A DNA stretch of 34,621 nucleotides, from positions 1 to 34,621 of IMG/VR virus record IMGVR_UViG_3300020470_001125, one strand, 5' to 3'. This document shows, in pieces, positions 22,861 to 30,279 of this stretch (its first letter is position 1; every line of letters starts with the position of its first letter). Made by a program: the position numbers and the translations under genes. The DNA is from a virus. The notes beneath the pieces are model-generated. The model saw nothing but the letters and a program-made list of their open reading frames with translations. It did not search any database and was not told where the DNA came from.

Positions 22861-23568
22861 ATGGCATTACCTAAGTTAAATGTACCTAGATACTCTTTGA
22901 ATCTTCCGTCAAATGGTGTCAAGGTAAAATATCGTCCATTCCTTGTGAAAGAAGAGAAAATGCTCCTCTTAGCAATGGAATCTGAAGATCAAGAGCAGAT
23001 GGCAGAGACTATTACTAACTTAATTGAAAGTTGTACTAATCTTACCAATGTAAAGGATCTAGCAACCTTTGATATTGAATATTTGTTTTTACAGATTCGT
23101 TCTAAGTCAGTGGGTGAAACCGTTGATGTTATGATGACATGCCCTGATGATGAGGAAACTCAGGTCAAGGTAAATATACCATTAGATCAGATTGAATGTG
23201 TAACTGATCCAAAACATACCAGTGAGTTGAAACTAACTCCTGAAGTTGGTTTGGTTATGAAATATCCAAGTATGGAGATGTTCATCAAGAATAATTTCTC
23301 TGAGGAGAATCAGGTTGAGAACATTTTTGAAATGGCTGCTGATTGTATCGTGCAGATTTTTGAAGGTGAGGAAGTTTATGAGGCAAAAGAATCTTCTAAG
23401 ACTGAGTTGATTGAGTTCATTGAACAGATGAATACTCAACAGTTTCAGCAGGTTCAAGAGTTCTTTGAAACTATGCCAAAATTAAAGTATGACGTTAAGT
23501 TTACTAACCCTAAGACTAAGAAAAAGCATACAGTAACACTTGAGGGACTAGCAGCTTTTTTCGGTTAG
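22861..23568 (+). CDS. gp26: Baseplate hub assembly protein gp26
   Basis: A 235-residue acidic protein of the T4 gp26 family (T4: about 208), involved in baseplate-hub assembly. It opens MALPKLNVPRYSLNLPSNG, then KVKYRPFLVKEEKMLLLAM, then the FDIEYLFLQIRSKSVGE block, all typical. The C-terminus reads FTNPKTKKKHTVTLEGLAAF and stops at TAG 23566. The slippery run T-TTT-TTC lies two codons before that stop, and a coding-looking frame continues in the -1 frame, so a second, longer product is likely. The next full gene is a tape-measure-like protein, the usual place for such frameshift pairs. Confidence 0.85.
   Translation: MALPKLNVPRYSLNLPSNGVKVKYRPFLVKEEKMLLLAMESEDQEQMAETITNLIESCTNLTNVKDLATFDIEYLFLQIRSKSVGETVDVMMTCPDDEETQVKVNIPLDQIECVTDPKHTSELKLTPEVGLVMKYPSMEMFIKNNFSEENQVENIFEMAADCIVQIFEGEEVYEAKESSKTELIEFIEQMNTQQFQQVQEFFETMPKLKYDVKFTNPKTKKKHTVTLEGLAAFFG
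23556..23562 (+). other. Candidate -1 programmed frameshift site T-TTT-TTC
   Basis: The heptamer lies in the zero frame as GCT TTT TTC GGT TAG and fits the X-XXY-YYZ rule. GAGGGA at 23542-23547 lies 8 bases upstream, like the internal Shine-Dalgarno sequence that stimulates dnaX frameshifting. Slipping back one base gives an extension of 63 codons that ends at 23753. Confidence 0.7.
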
Positions 23569-23618
23569 CCCTGCTTCATACGAATTTGAAAGTATATTAT
23601 GAGACCAATTTTGCATTA

Positions 23619-23753
23619 ATGCATCATCATAAATGGTCTCCTGAATATCTTGATAATATTATGCCTTGGGAGAAAGAGATCTATGTTAGTCTTCTGATAG
23701 AACATTTGAAGGAAGAAGAGAAACGACATAAAGAACAACAGGCAAAACGCTAA
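23619..23753 (+). CDS. Tail assembly chaperone extension (gp26 -1 frame)
   Basis: In the -1 frame relative to gp26 an ORF runs through the gp26 stop to TAA 23751. Its sequence reads RLALLHTNLKVYYETNFALM, then HHHKWSPEYLDNIMPWEKEI and a charged coiled C-terminus (HLKEEEKRHKEQQAKR). The only ATG is at 23619, which alone would give 44 residues with no ribosome site. The stretch before the ATG, YYETNFAL, also looks coding, so I think the real product is a gp26 fusion made by frameshifting at 23556-23562. The ATG lies within a hairpin. It ends directly at the start of the tape-measure-like gene (TAAATG). Confidence 0.6.
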   Translation: MHHHKWSPEYLDNIMPWEKEIYVSLLIEHLKEEEKRHKEQQAKR

Positions 23754-25937
23754 ATGGCATCATCCAAAGTCAAACCTTACAGAATAGTCGCATCGTCGTT
23801 TAGATCGCCGATAAAACTTTCTACTGCCAGATCACGTGGGATACGTATTTCTGCGGCAAAGGTTTGTATGTCAGTAAATCGTCTTGGTGCTGTTTTTGAA
23901 TCTGTTGGACACATTGCTGCTGACATGCGTGACCATTTAGATGGTCGCAAGGACATGATCCATGCAATGCATCAAGATCTTAAAGAGAGTCTTCATCTTA
24001 CAAAAGATAAAAAGGCAGAGGAAGAAGCTGAGGGCGGTGAACAAAAACAAGAGATCACTGGTGGTGCTGATGATGCCATCAAGAAACAAGATAAGAAGAA
24101 GGGTGGTATTTTTGAGTGGTTAGGTAAATTTTTAAAACCTTTTGAAAATGTAATTGCATGGATTACTAGAACTACACTTGTTCGTGGTCTATTGAAGTGG
24201 ATTGCAGATGAGGGGAATAGAGAGAAGTTAGTCAGTATAATTGAGACCCTAGGAAGGGTCGGTAAGTTCATAATGAAATGGGCACAATTTGCTATTGGTG
24301 GAATATTAGATGGTTTAGCAGGTATTTTTGGTGGAATAGGTAAGATAAAGAATGGTAAGTTAGGTGGTGTTTGGGATTTAATAAAAGGAGTGGGATCACT
24401 ACTTTTAGGTATAGTAGCACTTAAAGGATTAGGATACTTACTCAATCCGTTCTCCCTCATTAATGACATCATGAATTTGATGGACATGAGGCAGCAAGAA
24501 CATCGGAGAAATAATCAGAATCAAAATCAAAGGAGTAGGAATCGTAGGACAAGGACACAGAATAATACTAGAAGAAGGATTAATACTAGGAATACTTCAA
24601 AAGCAACGAGATTAAGATATCAGAGGAGATTTGGTAATCAAGCTGCTAAGACTAGGTTTGCTAAACAGATTAAAGGACCAGGTGGATTAGGTGGTAAGAC
24701 AGTTAAACCAGGTAGTCAGTTAATAAAAGGTCCAGTAGGCAAGACTGTTACTAGAATTGGTACTAAGTTCCTAGGCAAGGGTGCAGTTAAAGCAATTAAA
24801 GGTATATTTGGTAGAATTCCTATCATTGGTTCTCTTATAACAGTTGTTGCATCATTATTGGCAGGTGAACCATTAGGTAAGGCACTCTTTAGAGGATTAG
24901 GTGCTGCATTAGGTGGTGTTATTGGTTCATTTATACCTGTTCCAGTATTGGGTACTATGCTTGGTGAAGCTGTTGGTATATTTACAGCAGACTTACTTTA
25001 TGAAGGATTCATGGGTAAGGGATGGAAAGCTGCTGGTGCTAAGTTAAAAGAATCTTTAATGGGTCTTGTAACTGGTGCAGGTAAGATAGGTAAAGCAATC
25101 ATCACTTGGTTATTTGGTGGTGGATTAATGAATCTACTGAAGAAAGCGGGTACTGGTATTGCTGAGTTCTTTAAGAAAGGAACTAAGAGATTTGTAGATA
25201 ACTTCCCTAAACGTAAGTTCCCAACTGGTAACATTGGGACAATGATAACTGGCATCTTTGATAAGTTGAAGATGGGTTGGTTACTTAATCCAAAAGTTAT
25301 TCCAAGAACTAAGAAAGAATGGAAGACTTGGAAGAACCCTGCTGGTGTTGGTACAGAAAGTGTAAGGAGTATATTAGAGAACGAACTTGACTTTAGTATT
25401 CCTCAAATGTTTGGATCTGCATTCAAATTTGTTGGAATGAAGGGTCTTGTAGATGATGATGGTGAAGTTAAGGGTATACCTGCTTTAGATCAATTGTTCA
25501 ACCCCATCTTTATGGCTAAGCATATTGCTAGTTCATTCTTTGGTGGTGGTGAAGAAGCAAAAGCAGAACCAGGTGGTAATGTAACACCTCAACCTAAGAA
25601 GAATCTCTTAGGTAAGGTAATGCCTGATGAGTTCCAGAGTGAGGAATATCTTAAACATAGAGATGGATCCGATAGTAATTCTGAGGCTCTTGCTCATGCT
25701 GATGGTGCAGGACATGAAGATGTCTTCTCCAATTATGCTAATGCTCCTGCTGAGGAGGAATCAGTTAAAGATGTATCATCTCAAGCAGCACTTGATAGTG
25801 CAACTGCTGATGTGGAAGAATCTGGTAGTGGACCAGTTCCTGTCATGCTTCCAGTAAGTAAAACAGTGACTATAAATAGCCAAGGGAAGGTTCCTACGGT
25901 TATCTTTAAGAGAAAACTCGCCGCATATATTGAATGA
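23754..25937 (+). CDS. Tape-measure-like tail protein, paralogue 1
   Basis: A 727-residue protein placed where the tail tape measure is expected, after the gp26 chaperone pair. Its N-terminal part (1-85) is helical. Residues 115-240 hold hydrophobic amphipathic helices (GIFEWLGKFLKPF, GLLKWIADEGNREKL, GGILDGLAGIFGGIG). A very basic Arg/Asn/Gln segment lies at 249-280. Another hydrophobic Gly-rich part with membrane-like segments (IPIIGSLITVVASLLAG, FIPVPVLGTMLGEAVGIF) lies at about 355-420, and the tail is acidic. It is paralogous to the next gene. T4 gp29 is the functional counterpart by position, but the similarity is not certain. It overlaps the next gene by 4 bases. Confidence 0.65.
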   Translation: MASSKVKPYRIVASSFRSPIKLSTARSRGIRISAAKVCMSVNRLGAVFESVGHIAADMRDHLDGRKDMIHAMHQDLKESLHLTKDKKAEEEAEGGEQKQEITGGADDAIKKQDKKKGGIFEWLGKFLKPFENVIAWITRTTLVRGLLKWIADEGNREKLVSIIETLGRVGKFIMKWAQFAIGGILDGLAGIFGGIGKIKNGKLGGVWDLIKGVGSLLLGIVALKGLGYLLNPFSLINDIMNLMDMRQQEHRRNNQNQNQRSRNRRTRTQNNTRRRINTRNTSKATRLRYQRRFGNQAAKTRFAKQIKGPGGLGGKTVKPGSQLIKGPVGKTVTRIGTKFLGKGAVKAIKGIFGRIPIIGSLITVVASLLAGEPLGKALFRGLGAALGGVIGSFIPVPVLGTMLGEAVGIFTADLLYEGFMGKGWKAAGAKLKESLMGLVTGAGKIGKAIITWLFGGGLMNLLKKAGTGIAEFFKKGTKRFVDNFPKRKFPTGNIGTMITGIFDKLKMGWLLNPKVIPRTKKEWKTWKNPAGVGTESVRSILENELDFSIPQMFGSAFKFVGMKGLVDDDGEVKGIPALDQLFNPIFMAKHIASSFFGGGEEAKAEPGGNVTPQPKKNLLGKVMPDEFQSEEYLKHRDGSDSNSEALAHADGAGHEDVFSNYANAPAEEESVKDVSSQAALDSATADVEESGSGPVPVMLPVSKTVTINSQGKVPTVIFKRKLAAYIE

Positions 25938-27919
25938 AAAAGCAAAAAGACGGAAGTAGTACTAAAATAAGGTTTTACAAGTTTGTTAACCCTCGTACCT
26001 CTGTGATGACTGAGAGTGAGGGTGTAGTTGCTGGCGACATTATTGCTCAGAAGACAGTTAAAGGTATTAATAGTTTAGGTGCCACATTTAACAGTTTTGC
26101 TGTTATAATGAAGGAGATGAAAGAGTCCATGATAAATGCTCATGGTGCTCAGAATGAACTTATAGATGACTTAGCACAATCTGCATTAGAACCAGATCCT
26201 ACTGATAATTTAACCCCTAAGAAAAAGAAAAAGTCTGGTTTTCAAGATTTTATTAAACCTGTTGTAGCAGGATTCTTTGAATCTCTTGCTAAATTGGGTG
26301 GATGGTTGTTCAAAGCATTCATAGGTCGTGCTATACTTAAGTGGTTTGCAGATCCCAAAAACATTGAAAAAATAGAGAAAATCTGGAACGGAATGATGGC
26401 ATTCACGAAGTTCCTGATGAAATTTGTTGGAGGTGTAGTTGGCAACATGCTGGATGGCATTGCTAAGATGTTTGATCCGAACGCAAGTTGGTGGGAGAAG
26501 ATAAAAGGGTTTGGTCAATTTTTCGTTGCACTGGGGGCAGGATTACTTGCACTCAGGTGGTTAAGAAATCCGTTGAAATTAGCAAAGGACTTTATCTGGG
26601 TGCTTAAAACACTATACACAAATCTAGTTAAAGGTATGAAACGCATGAAAATGCGTAAATTTGGAGGAAGAGGAGGATTAGTTAAAGGACTTGTTATGAC
26701 TGGTGCTACTGCTCTTACAGCAATGGCAGTAACTAGTGCTATGAGTGGTGGTAGTGAAGAAACTCAAGAAGGTGGAGTACCTGAAGTCACTGCAAGAGGA
26801 GATAGAACTGACTTAGAAAAGCAACAATTTAATACGATGATGGAAGAGAAGGGATTCTCTAAAGGTGGATGGATCTCAGGTCCAATGTCAGGTTATCCTG
26901 TATCTTTAACTGGTAAGGGTATTGACTTTATTGGTCATGGAACTGAGTATGTTGCAACTAAAGCAGAAGGTGGTAAGGTTAACGCACAGAAATTTGCTGG
27001 TGGTGGATTTGTAGTACCATTTAACACTCCAGCAACTAAGTCTAATCCTGGTTTAACATCACAACGTATGTTAGAAGCAGGTGGTATGGGATTTGATCTG
27101 GGTGGTATATACAATACTAAGAATATGCCAAGTTTCTCTGAAGGTGGTCTGATTGAAGGAACTAATGAAGAGAAGTGGGCAAAGGTTAAAGGTATGGCAG
27201 AGAAAGCAGGTGCTAAGTATCCTAATGTAGTTGCTGCACAGTTTGCTTTAGAATCTGATTGGGGTCGTGCAGTAGGTGCTAAGAATAATTTCTTTGGTAT
27301 TAAAGCAACTCCAAATGAAGCATCTACTGTTTCTAAGACTACAGAGGTTATAGATGGTAAGTCAGTTAATACTGAGGCAGCATTTAAGAGTTTTTCATCA
27401 CCTCAAGCATCAATTGATCATCTAGTTACTCAATGGTATAAAGATTATAAAGGATATAAAGGTGTTAATAATGCTCAGAATGCTATGGCAGCAGCATCAA
27501 TGCTTAGTTCTGAGGGATATGCTACTGATCCTGCCTATGCTTCAAAATTACAGCAATTGATTTCTAGATATGGTAAGATAGATGCTGTTGCACCTGTAGT
27601 ACCAAGAGATAAAGGTAGTAATGCTGTTAATATAACTCCTGGTAATACAGAATCCTTAGTTTCACAACAAACTGCAACAACAGGAAATGCAAAGGTTGAA
27701 GCAGTCGCCGCTAAGAAAGCAACTGCGGATGCCACAGTAACAGCAGCAACTGCTATTGCTACTTCTGTATCTGCTAAATCATCTCAGGATGCTACTAATG
27801 CTGCTCTTGCGGCACAAGGTGAGGGAGGTAGTACAGTTATCGTTCCTATGAACGAATTACCAGAAATTATACAATTCCGACCTAAGTTCGGACTATTTGG
27901 AGCAAGCGATGTCGGTTAA
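25934..27919 (+). CDS. Tape-measure paralogue 2 with glucosaminidase domain
   Basis: A 661-residue protein with two parts. Residues 1-230 follow the preceding protein (LGATFNSFAVIMKEMKES, AILKWFADPKNIEKI, GNMLDGIAKMF). Residues 415-550 form a FlgJ-type N-acetylglucosaminidase domain. Glu440 in VVAAQFALESDWGRA is the likely catalytic acid, and KNNFFGIKA and FKSFSSPQASIDHLV follow as in the family. The join is a Gly-rich linker. Such a domain would cleave peptidoglycan during DNA injection. It overlaps the gp27 start by 11 bases. The last 100 residues are Ala/Thr-rich. Confidence 0.8.
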   Translation: MKKQKDGSSTKIRFYKFVNPRTSVMTESEGVVAGDIIAQKTVKGINSLGATFNSFAVIMKEMKESMINAHGAQNELIDDLAQSALEPDPTDNLTPKKKKKSGFQDFIKPVVAGFFESLAKLGGWLFKAFIGRAILKWFADPKNIEKIEKIWNGMMAFTKFLMKFVGGVVGNMLDGIAKMFDPNASWWEKIKGFGQFFVALGAGLLALRWLRNPLKLAKDFIWVLKTLYTNLVKGMKRMKMRKFGGRGGLVKGLVMTGATALTAMAVTSAMSGGSEETQEGGVPEVTARGDRTDLEKQQFNTMMEEKGFSKGGWISGPMSGYPVSLTGKGIDFIGHGTEYVATKAEGGKVNAQKFAGGGFVVPFNTPATKSNPGLTSQRMLEAGGMGFDLGGIYNTKNMPSFSEGGLIEGTNEEKWAKVKGMAEKAGAKYPNVVAAQFALESDWGRAVGAKNNFFGIKATPNEASTVSKTTEVIDGKSVNTEAAFKSFSSPQASIDHLVTQWYKDYKGYKGVNNAQNAMAAASMLSSEGYATDPAYASKLQQLISRYGKIDAVAPVVPRDKGSNAVNITPGNTESLVSQQTATTGNAKVEAVAAKKATADATVTAATAIATSVSAKSSQDATNAALAAQGEGGSTVIVPMNELPEIIQFRPKFGLFGASDVG

Positions 27920-29276
27920 AAGACAAGCGGGTGAAACCTCGCTCAAAGTATATCTATTAGAAGATGATGCCAAGACACCACGTAAGGGAAAAGGTGGTGA
28001 GCAAAACTTGGTTGAACTTATATCCGAATTAAAAATTGTTGAGAGTATTAGTAGTCCTACCATCAGGGCAGAGATGGCAATGTTTGATGCTACTGATTTT
28101 ATTAACACACTACATGGTAATGATTACTGGAAGATTGTATTAGAAGCAGGTGATGTACAACATCAATATATTCTTCAATGTTATGAAATATCTTCTAGAC
28201 TACGAGAAGAGAAGAAGGAAGCATACGTTATCAATTTAGTATCTACTGAGTTCATATACAATGAAACTATTAATATATTTGGTGCTATGAAACCTATAGA
28301 TGGTGGGGTTCATGTCAAAAATATTCTTAAGGATGGTGAGAATAAAGGTTTAAACACTGGTAAGAATGTATATATTGAGAAGGCTAAGAAATTTAGATAT
28401 ACTGCTGTTAACTGGAGACCATTTGATGCTATTAATTTTATTGCTTCTAAGGTAACAAGATCAGGTTCTACTGGTGATACACCACAAGGTGCATTTGTTT
28501 TCTTTGAGAATGCTAAAGGATTTCATTTTAAGAGTATTGATCAATTGATTGAGGATATAGTTGATAACAAACAAAAACCAACATATGTGTATGGTCAGAA
28601 GAGTATTGAAGATAATCCTTTAAAGAATCAATTCCTTATTGATAGGGTATCATATCCAACATCATATAATTCTTTAAAGCAACTTAGACAGGGTGCATGG
28701 TCTGGATATATCATGGGAATTGATCCAACTACTCTACGTGAATCATTCTTACCAACTAGGAGTAAGTTTGTTACTGCTAGAACTGATACTTATCAGTATA
28801 CAAAAATATTTAAGAGTATGTCCATCTTAGAAAAAGGTGGCAACATGCCTATTGATACTTCTAACAGTCTTATGAAAGATCTTTTGAATAGACCTAAGAG
28901 AATTAAGTATCAGGTGTTGCCAACTCATTTATTTGATAAACCAAAGACACAAGCAGTTGCTCAGTGGGCATCAGAAAAGGCAGGTACATATCAAGGAAAG
29001 TTCTTAAATGATTATATGGATGTTGCTTCATATAATTATGTTAGAAAGAAATCATTAGAATCAATTCAGTTAGTTATTGAGGTTCCAGGTAATCTTGGAC
29101 TCTATGCTGGAGAGGGTGTAAAGGTTGAAATTCCTAGAATGTTAGCAAAAGGAAAAAAAGTAGAGCTTGACAAAATGTATAGTGGGAACTATCTTATTGG
29201 TGGTGTAGTACACACTTACAAAGTCACGAATACCCAGACTACACTACATTTACTCAAAGATAGCATCAAAGTTTAA
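27909..29276 (+). CDS. gp27: Baseplate hub protein gp27
   Basis: A 455-residue protein matching T4 gp27 (about 391), the trimeric hub cylinder that carries gp5. The N-terminus is MSVKRQAGETSLKVYLLEDD and is followed by LVELISELKIVESI. Further on, NEYLL-type variations give way to the family segment YILQCYEISSRLREEKKEAY and, at the C-terminus, MYSGNYLIGGVVHTYKV. The frame extends upstream to a TTG at 27897, but GGAG at 27899-27902 lies 6 bases before the ATG at 27909 and decides the start. It is read with gp26 and the tape-measure pair in a late transcript. Confidence 0.85.
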   Translation: MSVKRQAGETSLKVYLLEDDAKTPRKGKGGEQNLVELISELKIVESISSPTIRAEMAMFDATDFINTLHGNDYWKIVLEAGDVQHQYILQCYEISSRLREEKKEAYVINLVSTEFIYNETINIFGAMKPIDGGVHVKNILKDGENKGLNTGKNVYIEKAKKFRYTAVNWRPFDAINFIASKVTRSGSTGDTPQGAFVFFENAKGFHFKSIDQLIEDIVDNKQKPTYVYGQKSIEDNPLKNQFLIDRVSYPTSYNSLKQLRQGAWSGYIMGIDPTTLRESFLPTRSKFVTARTDTYQYTKIFKSMSILEKGGNMPIDTSNSLMKDLLNRPKRIKYQVLPTHLFDKPKTQAVAQWASEKAGTYQGKFLNDYMDVASYNYVRKKSLESIQLVIEVPGNLGLYAGEGVKVEIPRMLAKGKKVELDKMYSGNYLIGGVVHTYKVTNTQTTLHLLKDSIKV

Positions 29277-29308
29277 TAAATATTAGGGTATTCATAGGTA
29301 TTTTCAAC

Positions 29309-29536
29309 ATGACTACAATTGAGCAACATATTGAGCACGATAAAGAGCTCCTTGATGATCCAACTCTTAATCCTGCTGCACGTCGCCATTACAAAGAAGA
29401 ATTACATGATCTCCTTGAGTATGAAGAGCATCACCACGATGAGATTGTAGCTGGTGATCACCATGATCCAAACTGTTTAGAACTATTTTGCGACCAGCAT
29501 CCTGATGAACCAGAGTGCTTAGTGTACGACGATTGA
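29309..29536 (+). CDS. Small acidic His-rich protein
   Basis: A 75-residue protein rich in Glu, Asp and His (YEEHHHDEIVAGDHHDPN) with three Cys near the C-terminus. The composition suggests metal binding, but no family is recognised. A region ATTAGGGTATTC precedes it, without a clear late box. It follows gp27 after a gap of 32 bases. The sigma-70 promoter of the next small gene overlaps its stop codon. Confidence 0.6.
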   Translation: MTTIEQHIEHDKELLDDPTLNPAARRHYKEELHDLLEYEEHHHDEIVAGDHHDPNCLELFCDQHPDEPECLVYDD

Positions 29537-29561
29537 CAAATTGCTAAATAAGTGGTATGCT
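29533..29561 (+). promoter_or_regulatory. Sigma-70 promoter TTGACA-17-TATGCT
   Basis: TTGACA at 29533-29538 is a perfect -35, and TATGCT at 29556-29561 is 17 bases away. It lies just ahead of the short basic ORF at 29568, which would have a leader of only a few bases. The close spacing is unusual, so either the ORF starts at its second ATG or the promoter serves the downstream oxygenase-like gene. Confidence 0.6.
29543..29550 (+). promoter_or_regulatory. Late promoter box GCTAAATA
   Basis: It lies between the -35 and -10 elements of the sigma-70 promoter, 17 bases before the ATG at 29568. This makes a nested early/late promoter pair. Confidence 0.5.
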
Positions 29562-29567
29562 GGGCTC

Positions 29568-29699
29568 ATGATGAGACTCAAAAACCACGAAACTCCAAGA
29601 AAGATGGGTCGGAACAGCAAGTCCAAACTTGCATCCGCCCGTCTTCGTCAGCTCAAGAAGCGTACGAAAACTTTGATTAAGAAATTGAATTCACAATGA
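29568..29699 (+). CDS. Short basic peptide
   Basis: A 43-residue Arg/Lys-rich ORF (MMRLKNHETPRKMGRNSKSK and so on, ending KKLNSQ). It fills the gap between the small acidic gene and the oxygenase-like gene and overlaps the latter by 4 bases (ATGA), as most genes here do. That coupling supports it as a real gene. It could bind nucleic acid or act as a small regulator; nothing more can be said. Confidence 0.55.
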   Translation: MMRLKNHETPRKMGRNSKSKLASARLRQLKKRTKTLIKKLNSQ

Positions 29700-30256
29700 A
29701 CATTATACCAACCTTCCCTTATCCTGTATTCATTGATGAGTACGATATTAAGGAGAAGTTTATTGAGCAATTAGAAGAGCACTGGGATGAAACCATCAGA
29801 GAGAAAGATAATCCTTTATTCATGTTTAAGGGTAAAATGCATGAGTGCGATGAACTATATGATTTTGTGACAGAGAAAGCACAGTTTATGATTACGGAAG
29901 TAATGGGTCTGAAGGGTGAAGTTGATATGATTCACACTGAAACTCATGCTTCTAACTTTGGTACTATTATTCCACCTCATATACATCCTAACTCGTACCT
30001 GACAGCATATTATATGGTACAGTTTGATGAAGATAAAGGACATACTCCATTAGTAATTAATAATCCATTTTATCAAAGTAATGTTCCAGCGTTTCGTTAT
30101 GAGTCAACGAAACCAACAATGTGGTCTAGTGAGAATTTTATACCACCATTGAAAGAAGGTAATTTGATTATATTTCCTGCTAATTTGCAGCATTTCTTTC
30201 CTAAGCAAGATGCTGATGATCGTATCACAGTGACGTTTGATTTTGTGGCTAAATAA
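29696..30256 (+). CDS. 2-oxoglutarate/Fe(II) oxygenase-like protein
   Basis: A 186-residue protein of the HxH group. IIPPHIHPNSYLTAYYMV gives His95 and His97, EGNLIIFPANLQHFFP gives His166, and DRITVTFDF gives Arg176. The N-terminal part (1-75) is helical support. It sits in the late structural region between gp27 and gp5, whereas most other copies sit in the early-type array. Its stop lies in the late box of gp5. Confidence 0.8.
   Translation: MNIIPTFPYPVFIDEYDIKEKFIEQLEEHWDETIREKDNPLFMFKGKMHECDELYDFVTEKAQFMITEVMGLKGEVDMIHTETHASNFGTIIPPHIHPNSYLTAYYMVQFDEDKGHTPLVINNPFYQSNVPAFRYESTKPTMWSSENFIPPLKEGNLIIFPANLQHFFPKQDADDRITVTFDFVAK
30248..30255 (+). promoter_or_regulatory. Late promoter box GCTAAATA for gp5
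   Basis: It overlaps the last codons and stop of the oxygenase-like gene and lies 24 bases before the gp5 ATG at 30280. Confidence 0.6.
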
Positions 30257-30279
30257 TAAGAGACAATTAAAGTAGGTTC

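Noticed and set aside
23993-24487. 164-residue ORF on the minus strand
   Set aside because: It is opposite the tape-measure-like gene and is Pro/Ser/Phe-rich, as expected for an antisense shadow of Gly/Lys-rich codons.
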